Shown: piece by piece, positions 9,798 through 22,405 of the stretch
Layout of the letters: each line of letters begins with the position of its first letter
Position numbering within the stretch: position 1 is the first letter of the stretch
Origin: Chamaecyparis obtusa
Lineage: Eukaryota; Streptophyta; Pinopsida; Cupressales; Cupressaceae
Reading direction: 5' to 3'
Length of the DNA stretch: 64,000 nucleotides
Assembly: GCA_027943335.1 (NCBI GenBank)
Contig: BSBK01000522.1
Span: forward strand, 1,238,001-1,302,000
Notes under the pieces: model-generated
Database searches by the model: none
Told to the model about the DNA's origin: nothing
Seen by the model: the letters and a program-made list of their open reading frames with translations, nothing else
Translations under genes and position numbers: made by a program

Positions 9798-12700
9798 TCG
9801 AAGACATGGCTTCATTGTTTGTGACTCCATATATTCTTATCTTCCTACTACCACAACATGATGGAATTGGAGCCCTGCGTTAAAGCGTGAAAGGAGGGCT
9901 GGCAGTAGTGGAAACCATTTACAAAAAAGATATGAAATTGCCAGATTGGAGGGCGTTGCCTGCGTGTTTGTTTAGAGGCACATTCTGATCATATGGAACC
10001 AGCGCCAAGTAATAGGAGGCCCACGCCTTGCAATGGAGGCAGCCAAAGTGAGTGGCGCCTTGCGCAAATAGTAGGTGGCTGCTAGCACATAAAAATGTAT
10101 GAAGGCAGGTAGCATGAGTGTTAAGGCTTGTTGCAGACATTCTTAGGTAGCGCATAGTGAAAAGGAGACATGCTTAGTAAAAGAAGTCCATCACGCAAGC
10201 AGTGTGGAAAGGTTCTTATAGTGTGGAAGACTGGCTTGAGTATTAAAAGGATGCTAGTGAACTAACAGAGGCATGTCACATAACCAAAGCATTTGTAGAT
10301 TTGATATTGCCTTGTTTCAAGTCAAAATCAAGAGGTTCTCACATGGTAGGAGGTGCGCATTTGGAAGAGCTCACACGTATGTGTGAACAGAACCCTGCTC
10401 ACGTAAAATGGAGCCCATGCGAGTATCAAAGGAGAGGACCCGTGTGTACACAGAGTGTGTGCTAGTTGCAAACAGCAAAAGAAATCCATGGTGAAACGCA
10501 GGCACATCATGAAGGCATGGATATTGCTTTAGCTTGCCTTGCGTGAGCAGTTCGGGGAGAGAGAAACTAGGATTAAAAAGTTTGCGCAATGAACAAACAA
10601 TGGAATTTCCTGCAATTTCAAGAGGAAGGAGCCGCATACAATGTAGAGGGCAGGAACTCACGCATGGTGGAGGATGCGCAATTTAGCAGGGATGCACATA
10701 ACAGGTATTGTGGACACCTTTCAAAGACTGTGTACTCATGAAATACCAAGGAAAGCAAGCATTCACGTCTTTAGCTTTTTCATCGTGTCGCCTACCCATC
10801 GATTTCCTTTTTAGACCGCCACAACCTAATTTTAGCTTTGTTTTTATCTCACCTTCCATGCACACTACTATAGCCTAATGCAAGTGCAGCCTGTATCTTT
10901 TATGTACACTCTTACCGTGCTTATTTGGTTCAGTGGACTCTTCATTTGTGTAGGCAGATAAATTATTGTAATGTAGTTTTCAATTTTAAGTTGTATTTGA
11001 TAAAGGGAAGGACTCATGCATGAGTATGAAGGCCCATGTGAATGAATTGGGAGGATGGCGGATTGAGGCCTCATGCAATACAACAAATGCTTACACAATT
11101 TGGATGCCTCATGCCAAAACTGTGGAGGCTCATGTAAAAGAAAAGGAGCAGCCAGCGCTTTCCTTTGGAGTTGCCAGTCCAGTCTGTTGAGAAGCTACTA
11201 CGCGTGCTACTCTATATGATTTGGAGGCTACGCAAGCGGTAAGAGTAGATTCACGCAAAGAAAGTAAAATTTTGGGCACTCATAGGTAGTGAAAAGGGGT
11301 TTGGAAATACATACGCCATTATCCCACATGCGCTGGGTTTGGCTCTTCTTTTGAGTTTTCATATGAAGGCACTCTAAATTCTAATAAAGCAAGAGACATG
11401 GAGGCTCTTAGCGGGCCCCTTGGATGGTAGTCTTAGTGCGCAGAGGGGCCCACCTATCTTGGAGAGAAGTGTTGTGAAGCCCTCTAAAAACCCATAACGC
11501 ATTGTCCCACATTGCTCTTGCTGGACGAAGATCACATACAATGAAGGTAAATTGAAAGGGAGGAGGCTTTGCTTATAGTGACCACCCAAAGATGCTTTGG
11601 TTTCCATGCTAGAAAACTTGTCGTCAAGGCAGAATTCATTCCGTGAATTGGAGATGGAGTTGTTTGCCAGATCGCCGAATTTCACTTATATGCAGAAAAT
11701 AATATAAATTTGCAGATTTAAAAGTTGATATAGTTTTAACTATAGGCAATAATTCAAAAGATTTAAATGGTCAAAGTTCACGGATTAGTGTCTCAAAAGT
11801 TCATTTTTAATCCAAAATATGAAGTGTTATATACTGTTGGAAAGGCATTGAAACGAGAATTCTAATGGCAGTGATATTTTTCAGTTTCAGTCAAGTGTGA
11901 AAGAGCAGTGTGAGCTGGCAAATCTGAGGATCAAAATCAGATATCAGATCAGTTTGGGGATCAGATGATAGATCAGATGAGAGAAGGTTAAAGATATTTT
12001 GTGCACAATGGATAGCTGTCAGTCTTATAACTGACCCATATTTTCTGTATATGAGTTTTTCTTCTCAATTGTGAGGAGATGTTGAAAATTATGCTATAGA
12101 GCAGCTTCCAGGCATTGGTGTCTTTGTTTTCTGTGTTTCTCTATTTTGAAAATGTATAGTCACAGATAAATTTTAATGAAAACAACAGAATCCCAATTCA
12201 ATTTGTGTTTGATGTCTTTGTATTCATGATCTTAATTCTTGTGTATTGACCTGTAAGGCATGTCAGTATACCAGTTATAAGGTATTTGTGGGTTTGAGTT
12301 TGAGTTTGAGTTTTCCTCAAGGAGGGATTAAGTCTTGACTTTGAATTCTAAGAATTATAGATTTGTATACGAATTTGATGTTCAAGAACTGGAGTGAAAG
12401 GAGTGATCTGCAAGGCATTTCACTTGGTTTCTTTGAGTTTGAGGTTAAGGTTTTCTAAGAACATACATTTGTATGACTCTGTTGCCCAATGAATAAGGCA
12501 CTGATCCTGGTTTTCTTTGCAGTTTTCATCATCAACCATTAAAATCAAATTCATCTTTACTTTCTTGTTATTATGAATATCCATGTCTAATTGTATTCAG
12601 GGAGTACAATTCATTTTAGTGATTCCTTGAAGAGAGAATCAATGGGTTAGCCTGCCTGAGCTCAAAGTTTGAAGAGAAGAAGGAGTTTATCCTTATTATC

Positions 12701-13080
12701 ACATTGGCCATTTTTCTAGTTCTTAGCAGATCATACAGGAGGGATCTTGTATAAGACTGGTTGAGTTGAAACTCCCATGTTTTATAAGTCTGAGAACTAT
12801 CCACCGACTTTCATGTCTGCATAAAAGGTTCTAGTAAGTGTTTATGTATGCAGATCTTATCATGTTTTAGGTGTACCCGCCTGAGTGTGTGGAACTCGAA
12901 GCAGAAGGAGGATCAAATCCTCATTAATTAGTCTTTTCTTGCCCCTCAGTTTGCATGAACAAGTATATTTGTGTTTCTAGACAAAGATCCCCAGGTCTGG
13001 TTTTCATATTTCTCTTTTAGAGTTGAGGGATTCAAGAAAAATAGCTAACACCTTTCTCTATAGATACTAAACTAGGATCA
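9798..13080. repeat. Non-coding repeat-like region
   Basis: No supported genes. From about 9990 to 11420 a short motif of the type GGAGGCNCATGCAA or GGAGGCTACGCAA recurs in diverged forms (near 10018, 10408, 11060, 11127, 11223 and 11400), together with many TGCGCA or ACGCA words. This is richer in G+C than its neighbours. From 11700 to 12600 the sequence resembles the leader or LTR of an LTR element, but no paired copy is visible. A short GAGTTT repeat lies at 12293-12313. Confidence 0.35.
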
Positions 13081-15076
13081 CTATAGCGGGGTGTCTTCAT
13101 CTAATGGGACCACTTCTTCCTTGTCTAAGTTGATTGGTGTTATTTTTGGTTCCTCCAAAGTGGTTTTCATTTCTACTACTTTGGAGGGGGAAGTAGATGC
13201 TAGATGTTTCGCTAATAACCCAAAAGTGATTCCTTGTTTTACTGAGGACACCAAATTTTGGCCACTATTCATTTCTTTCCCCAAATCTTCCATCAAAACT
13301 TCCTTAGGGAAAATATCAAGGGGATCCAACTTTGTAGAAGATGTTTCCCATTTATTCTTCTTATGCCTCTCGTATTCTTGAGAGGGTTGTTTATTCTTGG
13401 CTTTTTATTTTTTTGCCCCCCTTAGGGAGTGGGTCATCAAAATATTTATTGCTATAGGAGATTACTCCCCTAGTGATCATCATTATATTAATGTCCTTCT
13501 TTTAGTGCCAATTTATTGTTGGGAGGCACTAGTCTTCTATTTCATAATTTTTAATAGTTGGTTCCAAGATGACATTAGTATCCTTAAAATTCTTTAGAAT
13601 TTTTGAATCTGAAGTCCTACATCTTCTCAGTCATTAACCTATGATATTGGCACTAATGATAGTCAACATCATCCTAGTATCCTACCCAAAAAATTCTCAA
13701 TGTGAGGTGAATGTCCTTTGTAGGCATTAGGGAGCATCCCCTTTATTTTATTTCAGGGATCATAGAAATCCTACTCTAGGTCAAACTTCTGGAGGTTTAA
13801 ACTTTCAAACTACGTGTTGGCTTCCTTGGTGGCAGTGAGAAAGCACTTGTAGTTTTTAGAGGAGAAGGAGAATCTCACTTAGTTCTTGTGTTTCTTTGTC
13901 ATCAATTATTGGGTCTCTGAAATATTCCTACAAAATTCTAACAAAATTACCTTATTTATATAATGTATGTGGAGGAGGAAGGGCCTCCAAGTAAAAGCTA
14001 CTACTCTTATATACATGCAGGTCCAAAATTTCAAAAACCAGCATCCCCACTTCTCTACCAGGGTCATCACCTCCTTGGATAAGAGGTATCCCACATCCTT
14101 GGTGAGTATTATTATCCTATTATACAAAAATGTTTCATTGACATAACAAAAATATTTGGTGAACCTATCCAACTAAAACTATGGGTAGTGATTCAAGGGG
14201 ATAGCATCATTGGTTCCATCTCCCCGAATCTCATGTTTCTCTATGTCATCACAACTCTTGAATCTAGCCACCATCTAAACAACATAAGATGTCATGTTAA
14301 ATTGTTGGAGTCCCTGACAATGAGGAGATGCCTATTTAGGGAGTTTGAAATGATGCAGGCCCAATAAATAATTGTGGTTTCGTTGAAGATTGTGTAAATG
14401 AAGTAGTAGAACTAGAATTGATAAATCCTCACATCTAGCTTACTGAAGATGCAGCTCAAAATTTCTATTTCTTTAATGGGTGGGATAAAGTTAGAGCATG
14501 AGACTATATCAACCATTTTGGATTCATCATTCCATGGTTGAATGAGTCAATTTTCATTCAGGTACCTCTTATTTGTGGTGTCATGCTTGAGGTACTCAGC
14601 CAATGTTTCATCTTCAATCATGGTCATCATATTTTTCCTATCTTGGAGGTAGAGGATGACATGGATTTCATATGTGCTAAATTTGTAGATGGCTCTCTAA
14701 TATGGTTAGGTGCAACTCTTCGTGGCCTCAGAGTAATGGCTAGCCAAAGTCCAAATCAACTCTGGAGACTAGAGTGATTCTGGGAAGGAAGTTGCTTAGA
14801 GAAGGCTAGACTCATTGGGTTCCTTGTAGAAGTGGAATTTGGGAGGTAGATTCTCCACAGCTCCTATGATAGCTTTCAAGTCAATGTCACCAATGTCTAT
14901 GTTGTTGATATCATGCACCTTACTTTCTAGTTTGGAGTTCTAACCTACCCCTAATGGGTATACTTCATTATTACGTGTGTCTTGTCCATTTGGATCTCTA
15001 TCTTAAACCTTTTACTAGATAAGTTTGGAGGTTCCAGCCTCAGTTCTTCTTCGTATGCTTTAAATGGAGTTGTCAT
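13081..15076 (-). pseudogene. Decayed repeat-borne ORF, about 665 codons, unknown function
   Basis: Minus-strand reading starts with a Met at 15076 (MTTPFKAYEEELRLEPP) and stays protein-like through several frames to a stop near 13081. Readable pieces in order are DINNIDIGDIDLKAIIGAVE, TMIEDETLAEYLKHDTTNK, IQPWNDESKMVDIVSCSNF, IPPIKEIEILSCIF, LDRFTKYFCYVNETF, LSKEVMTLVEKWGCWF, a charged stretch with YERHKKNKWE, and the 82-aa frame 13329-13081 ending in DEDTPL. At least six stops or frameshifts are present. I do not recognise a family. A gag-like or accessory protein of an LTR element is possible from its length and its acidic C-terminus. It has the same orientation as the decayed ORF at 6539-7520. 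Confidence 0.5.
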
Positions 15077-16569
15077 TACATGAAACTATTATCTTGTATT
15101 AAGCAAGAAGACCAAAATTAATATTTTATAAATGTACAATGAATTATTTTAACTATAAAGGTACCCTAAGAAATGGGGTCTAGGGTCTAGGGTCTAGGTT
15201 TGAGCTATCCTTAGGAGAGAAGGATGATCAAGAATAGATTCTCATGATGAGATGTTTGACAACACCTATTTTATTGAATCAAATACATGAAAACAAGGTT
15301 GGGCATCATGGATTGGGGATCTAAGAATGAGACTCCATGATTGAAATGGTAGACTAGGAATGGGAATCCCAAACTACAGAGTCTAAAATTTCATTGCAAT
15401 TGTAACTTCTACCATGGGGACAAATTTTATAGTCAAGGCTAAGTTAAGTGCGGAGGTCTAAGAATGAGGATCTATAAATCCAAGAACAAAGATACTTGAC
15501 CCTAGAAATTTGAATTTTGGGGCGTGAAAGTGACAGGTGGATGGGGGACAAGTTGGGGACCAAAATTAGGAAAGGGAATATGAAAAATGGAGAACCGTTG
15601 ACATCAAAGGGGTCTGATTCTCGCACATAACTAAGAACAATAAGGAAGATAGGGAAAAAAGGGTAGAACCCTAATGACCTCAACCATGAATGCAAGGCTC
15701 TAATAAAACTTGCACACACTTTTAAAAGTATGTTCTAGGGCATTTTATGAACCCATTAAATAGCCCTAAACCAACAAAATTTTCAAAATTCTAGGGTTGA
15801 ACACTCAACACCATAGAATTAGGGTTTAGAAAACCTTAAAATCTACAAAACTTGAAGCCATAAAACAACTTAGGATGGTTATTTCACACAAAAAACCCTT
15901 ATTTTAGCTACCTATGGAATAAACCTAAGCCACAAAAAAAACTGGACAAAACTAAACTCAAAAAACTAAAAGCCTGAAAGAAAAGCCCTAAAAATCCTAC
16001 AAAAACATAAAAAAGTGTCATACCTACACAAATGTGGCATGAAGAAACCAAAAGAATCTTTGAAAGAAACCTTAAACACAACCAAATCCTCATGAATGCA
16101 AGCAAATTACACTATCAAAGACTTCGTTTTAGAGGTGTTCTCAAATTCACTTTTTTAACACTTGTGATTAAAATGAGTCTTCAAAAGGCCTTTTATAGGT
16201 CATAAGGGTAGGGGAATTAAATATCGTGTACTAACATCTAACATGTAGGACCTGTACACACCAGGTTATTTCAACATGGGTAGCCTAATATCGTGAAGCA
16301 TTATGAAACTCGAGGACCTGAAATCCCTACCAAAACTAAGATTTCAAGGGAACAGACTCTAGAGTTCAAGACTGCAGAGTTTGAGACTTTGAAGAGGAAA
16401 CAAAAAAAAAAGGAAAGAACATAAATCAAAGAGAGGGGAAAAATAAAGGGGGACCCAATATTTTCCTGGGGAAAATTTAGGGACAGGTATGCAGGGCATG
16501 ATAGGAGTACAACCTTTAACTCAAACCTCTATGGTGGACTTATGACCATTATTGAAAATACCATAGTTA
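15077..16569. other. Non-coding stretch
   Basis: No coding sequence is supported. It contains a short GGTCTAG repeat (three units, 15178-15198) and A-rich text. It could be leader or LTR sequence of the element whose decayed ORF starts at 15076, but no paired copy is visible. Confidence 0.3.
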
Positions 16570-16912
16570 TGAAGTGTAATGTCCACCCTTTACCGTCATT
16601 TATGTTTATGATGTTGACCCATTTAGAGCACTTTTCTTGAATATTAGATCTTTGGGTATATTTAATGATTCAGTTCTATGATACTTTAAATCTTTTGATT
16701 TATATCATGTTAGTTAGATGATGATGATTATTTACATATGGTGATGTTACTTAGTTATGATTTTTACTAACCTCATACTTGCATGTGTATAGTTGGCATG
16801 TATATTTTACTTTTCTATTTGATGTGCCTAATGTGGTTGAGAGACAGAGTTGTAGTTACTTGCTTGTGAGATCCACATGGTCGATCGATCCTCGCCATTA
16901 TGTATTATATTT

Positions 16913-16940
16913 ATATGCATATATATATATATATACATAT
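16913..16940. repeat. AT dinucleotide repeat
   Basis: A short run of AT units, interrupted by GC once, lies inside the solo LTR. Confidence 0.8.
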
Positions 16941-18512
16941 TTTTACATGCTCGTCTTTTATGCAGGATTTTAGGTATTGGGTATTGACTTCCCTGAATTG
17001 TCAGGATGAGTGTGCCCTATCTCTATATCTCAATGGTAAGAGAGGGGAGATAGCATCCAGGTCTAAATCCCAACCTAAGCCAATTATCATCCTCAAATAG
17101 TGGACAAGTATCTTATCTGCTGCCCTTTGAATTCATCAAGGTGATGTCATTCATGAACCTTTTCTTTGAGCTTGATTATTACTTTATAGGTTTGGTCAGT
17201 TTTTCCTACGTGTTTGTTTATCGGGTGTTTTGATGTGAATTTTGATTTATTAACTCATTAAAATTTTAATTAAGATTAATTATGAGATTAAAATAATTAT
17301 GAAATATGAAATATGAAATATATAGATATTTAATTAATAAAAATTAATTAAATATCATTGACTATTTGAAAGACTTAATTAAAAGTCTAAATTATGAAAA
17401 TAAAGATTTAATTAAATATTAAATCTAAATCTAAATTAAATGTTTAAATAATATAAATTGATATTAATTATCAATTTACTTATTAAGTGGTGTTAAAGAT
17501 ATTAATTATAATTAAAATGTAATCATGTGATTTTATGCACACTAGTTAAAAGGAATTTAATTATCAGTTTTAAATTAGAAGGTTGAGTTAAGAAACTTAA
17601 CTGAGGGATTAGTTATAATACTTTTAATAAATTAATAAATTGATATTTAATTATCAATTTGTATATTATTAATATGCTAAAAATATTAATTATTAATTAA
17701 ATATTATTATGTAATTAAATTTGCACATTCAGTTAATAAAATTGAGATATACGTTTAAGATTAAAAGTTGAGTGATTTGCATGAATTAGAATTATTAATT
17801 AAATATATAATTCTTTTAAACGGAGAATTGATATTAATGAGGTTAGAGTTCAGTTTTGATTTTTGTGATTTTGAGTTAACTATTTTATTGTTTTTAACAG
17901 TTGAGTTCTTATTTTTAATTGTGAGTTGCATGTTTGAGTGGAGTTTGTTGGGTTTTCTATATGGGAATCATTTTTGGTCGTTCTTAGGGACATGAGTTTT
18001 AGGAAGGTTTTTACAGGTTTGGCTCTAGATTGGAATTCAAGGATTTTTTGTAAAGCTTGGGATCTTAGAGGTTTTTTTGGATTTTGCGTTTTGGCCTTTG
18101 CATGTGTTTCAGAATTAGTTTGTGGTATTAAGGTAGGGGTCGAAAACCTTTACAAATTCCCTCTTTGAAAAGATTGTTCTCTTTGTGTCTTCCAAATAGT
18201 TATTGTGTTCAGATTAATTGGAATGCATGTCTTTCCTTGTTTGTGGAAATTGAATGAAAATCATTATGGTTGCTTTATGTGTTAGATATTTTATGGCTAT
18301 GTTGAAATCCCTAAGCTCTCTTTGAAACAGAATTGTACACCAAAATAATTAGAAAACTTTAGAATTTAATCAACTAGGGTTTGATCTAAATTCTAGATGA
18401 AAATCCTTGTGAATATGTCAAAATTGGAATTAGAAAATGGATTGGGTAAATTTATATTTGAATTCAATTTATAAAAAGAATAAGAGATTAATTGTAGTTT
18501 TTATCTTTATTT

Positions 18513-18700
18513 AATATATATATATAATGTGTGTGTGTGTGTGTGTGTGTATTAAATAAAATTATAGAAAATTTGTTTAGAAATAAAATTTTAAAAAAAT
18601 TATTAATAAATATTATTATTATTATTTATTAATTTTTGGATTTTAAAAAAATTATAATGATAATTATTATTATTATTATTTATTCATTTTCAAAAATTTT
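18513..18700. repeat. Microsatellite cluster: TA, GT and ATT runs
   Basis: A TA run is followed by an 11-12 unit GT run (18528-18550). Two ATT-rich tracts follow near 18608-18630 and 18662-18682. All lie within the solo LTR. Confidence 0.85.
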
Positions 18701-19801
18701 TAAAAAATAATAGAAAAAAAAAGAGAAGAAAGAAGAGTCTAATTGGACTACCGCTAACAAAAAGGAATGTCGTAATCAACTGGAACTTATAGTTGAGATG
18801 TATTTTAATGTAATTTAATTATATTGTTGCTTTGTAATTTTATTTAATAAATTAATTTATATAAGGAACTTTATAAATTAATTTATAGAGTTAAATCATA
18901 TTGATGGTTATTAGAATTTAATTATATTATTAATTAGTAATTATATTTATTAAATTAATTTATATAATGAAAATTATAAATTAATTTATAAAAGAAAATT
19001 AAATGCTTTTTTGACTTTTAATGAAATTTTGATGTGGGTGTATTTTATAATACAATGTTTTTTTATTGGAGTTTTATTTGACCTTATTGAATAAGGTCAT
19101 AGAATAGATTGATGTCGTAGGTAGAATCTTGTCTTTTGAAGTTTAAATTATTTTAGGAAATTAATTCTTTCACACTTGAGTTCATATGTAATAAATTTAT
19201 AACCATTTTGGTGTCTCGATTATAAGAGTATTATTTTGGGTTTATCTGGGATTTATGTCAGGTTTCTATTAAGTCCTTAATTTTTATGTTATTTAACCAC
19301 AAAGAGGTGACGATCATTATTGTGTTGAGTCTTAATTAACTTGGTCACCTTGTTTCTTTTATTATGATGGTTCTGTGTTATGAATGATGACCTTTGTGGA
19401 TTATGTTTTACTCCATGTTTGGAGAGAGATGTTTTGATGCTATTGATGCTTATTGATCTTTTGTTATGAAACTATGTGAATTGGTAATTATTTTATTGAG
19501 ATGTCTAGTATGGGATGGAAATTTTGGTATTTGATTCATTGAAATGTCCAGTATGGGATAGACAGTTTGAATCCTTGTATAGGATAAGGTTTTGTTTATT
19601 ACACCCCAGCACTTGTCTTTGATGACATTCACTATTTACTAGTTTATGAGAAATATTTTATGATTTTGGTTTTTCTTTCTTTTTGGTTCTTTTGTTGGAA
19701 GCATTAGGGTAGGTTATCTAGGAGGATAGAAGGGAAGTGGCTTACTTTGGAGGCATCGGATCCCTAAAGTGGTTGTCCAGGTTCCCTGGCGAGGCATTAC
19801 A

Positions 19802-20744
19802 TAAAGGACATATCATAAATAGTTACAATAGACTCTAACATGTTCTATAAGATCTCATTGATGATGGGAAAGTTATAATCAATGGAAATACCTCTATTAA
19901 CTCAAATTGTGAGATGTTTAAGAATAATCTATGTAAGTATGAAAAGGAAAAAGGGAAAGCTTCTAAATCTAATAATGGTGAAAGTTACACTAATGTCAAT
20001 TACAACTATCTTATAAGCCACATTAGTGAATGGTATAATCATGTGAACATCTTCATGCTCAAAGGAAAATTCCCAAGTATAATGTTACTAGTTCATAGAG
20101 GCACAATCATGCTTGAAGGGCCTAATTTTGATCCCTCTATAATCGCTACCCAATATAAGATCCTACAGTATCTAGGTAAAGTACCAACACAAATATCCAT
20201 ACTTGAGTTCTTATGCTTATCTTTTAAAGATAAGGTTATCTTAGACAAAGCACTCACTAAATCTACAATACCCACAAACCTGCATGTGGATAAAATTCAA
20301 GCCATATTGAGATATATCACCTACCCACATACACTCACATTAATTTATAATAATGAATCTTCCATGAAAAAACTCCACAACACACCTATAAAAATTAAAA
20401 ACCACATTCATAAACATAAAATTAAGCTAGTCCTAATAGATGGAGAAGCAAGTCTAAAAATTTGCACCTTGAAAGTAGTCACAAATTTAAGGCTATTTGA
20501 GCACATAACTAATCCTAAGAAGAAAATAAAAATCAAATATTATGATGAGGAATAATTTTCCTCTAAAATATCAGTCACATTTCTAATTAAGGTTGGACCT
20601 ATGGTTAAAGATGTGGTTTTTTGAGTCCTTAACCTTAACTTAACCTATTATATTCTTTAGGGTGACCATGGATCCATGCTATAAAATTTTTACAATCTAC
20701 CTATCATCAATGCATAAAATTCATGCATAATGGAGTTGAGCTTA
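19802..20744 (+). pseudogene. Tat-like Ty3/gypsy element, tandem unit 1: pre-protease and protease
   Basis: This is the start of the first of three tandem copies of the same gypsy segment. The 213-aa frame 19914-20555 begins inside the polyprotein. Its recognisable part is the aspartic protease: KLVLIDGEASLKICTLKVV (about 20420-20480) corresponds to the DGG/DNG-type active-site loop. The later GPMVKDVVF and the HGS/PIINA stretch (20600-20720) correspond to the second half of the retropepsin fold seen in this family. The active-site motif reads DGEAS, so the usual Gly after DG is substituted. The sequence breaks at about 20744, where a 1.65-kb insertion begins; the sister units at 43.8 and 45.96 kb run straight through. 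It continues at 22406. Confidence 0.8.
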
Positions 20745-22405
20745 TGATAGGATCACACTAGGTACTCAACCACTTATGTTAGGATCACTAAGACTCCTAA
20801 CTCTCAAACCTACCAATGGCTTGATCAGGGGGTCTGACAAGATATCTCCTTGTCTTCTAAGGAATCTCTCAATTTCCTCCAATTGAACAACCTACTCTCC
20901 AACTCCTAGGTGATCTATCATTGATTCAATGTTCCTTCTCCCTTCATGTTCATCTCTTCCCTTCCAAATGTACCTTACCTCCTTAGCAAGTGGTGAGTCT
21001 TGAAAGGGTGTGGAGGTAACCAAAATTTACCCTAGTTTCACTTCTTGACACATTTTTTCAAGGTCTTCACAACTCTACCATATCGATCTCTTTAAACTCT
21101 CTGATTAGGCCTTGTAGCCCTAGAGCCCCCAATTAGGTCTCCTAGTCTAGGTTTTTAGGACTTTTTGAAAAAATCTCAAGAAGGACCTCCCAAATAAACT
21201 TTGGTTTCTTTGTTAATGTAGTATACCCCAAAGTATTTTGTGGGTCTTAGGGTCCTATGACTCCGTACAATGCCCTAACTCAACTAGGAGGGTTTTTTAA
21301 AGGGTTTTAGTGGCTTTTAGGACCTCATTGTACACAATAAGGTTTATCTTTCCAAATGGATTGTTCAAGCCTTGTAATCTTCATAAAATATATTCCTGGT
21401 CATCATCTTCATCTCCAAATTCTTGGAGCACATTTCCTTGGTCACCCCTACAAGCAATTCAACAAATTCACCTCCTTGTCTCTAGTCGAGCAATGATTGT
21501 GATCGCCTAGGGAAAGGTCACAACAATGGTCATCCTTTTTTCCAGACCTCCAAAATGGATATATACACTATAAATATTCTCCACTTTCATGTCCCAACTA
21601 TTTTTGATGACATAGAGTCGGATTTCATGGGGGAGCCATGTTTGCACATAGAACTATTTATAGGCCAGTGACTAGCTAAAATAAATAAATTTAACGTAAG
21701 CTAATAAAACACCTAATAAGCACAAAAAATTATGCAAAATGGAAACAAGATGTTATATATTTATTGATTCTTCCTTTACAAACAAAATCTAATCCAATAA
21801 ACACTACTTTTTCATAAAAACAAAGGATTGTGTCCCCAAATGACTGTCACAGTGCTTAAACACTTAATCCCAGAAATTGAAATGTTAGCCAACCTCAGTA
21901 TTTGAGAATTTTAGGGATTAAATAGCCTCTATCCATTAAGTTTGGTTTTTTATGATCCACATTTGACTCAAATCACGGGTTGCTCCCTTTAGGACAAATA
22001 TTTGTCATGCAACTTTGCAAAATTGCAAAAGTTGCCATGACAACTTTTTAGCAACTTTTACATAGTTGCTCATTTCACTTCTCAAACCACTCAAAGACTA
22101 CTAAAATGTTATAAAAACCTATCTAAGGCTATTTTGGTCTATTTTATACCATAACCTAACATTAGACCAAAATTTTCACACTTGTGCCCTTTTTCCATTT
22201 TCTAGGACCAAGCTAGGTCCTAAGGACACCTTGGCCTAAAACTAAACTCAAATAACACAACCTAAGGATAACACAAAAAACTAACCTCCTACCACTCCTA
22301 AGCTCTCTTTTATCCCTTTATTAACTTCCTGGTCTAGCTAGGACCAATACAAGCCAAAACAAAAGGACTTTTTAGCCTAAGTCCTAGGTGCTCCTACACC
22401 AAAGT
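20745..22405. mobile_element. 1.65-kb insertion in tandem unit 1, class unresolved
   Basis: The insertion is defined by comparison with units 2 and 3: the host sequence ends at GAGTTGAG (about 20740) and resumes at TATACATATAGACCC (about 22408). Its ends are imperfect inverted repeats. The left end reads TGATAGGATCACACTAGG, with a second similar block TGTTAGGATCAC about 33 bases further in. The reverse complement of the right end reads TGTAGGAGCACCTAGGAC. No ORF with a recognisable product and no clear target duplication are seen; a TA or unclear junction is possible. It could be a non-autonomous DNA element or a solo LTR with TG...CA ends. Confidence 0.55.

Larger units (their letters stand above)
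16575..19801. mobile_element. Solo LTR, 3.2 kb, Ty3/gypsy chromovirus-like
   Basis: The element starts TGTAATGTCC at 16575 and ends GGCATTACA at 19801, giving a perfect 7-bp inverted end (TGTAATG/CATTACA). The 5 bases outside are TGAAG (16570-16574) and TAAAG (19802-19806), which match at four of five positions and so form a plausible target-site duplication with one transition. The body is AT-rich and has no coding sequence. Long LTRs with TGTAA...TTACA ends are typical of plant Tekay/Del chromoviruses; this assignment is from general knowledge and not from coding content. With only one LTR and no internal region, it is best read as the product of LTR-LTR recombination. Confidence 0.7.

Noticed and set aside
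9798..10700. Continuation of ATG9 downstream of 9797
   Set aside because: No ATG9 motif is readable in any plus-strand frame after the SFVAG block.
15178..15198. GGTCTAG triplet as a possible telomere-like repeat
   Set aside because: The unit is not TTTAGGG and only three copies are present.
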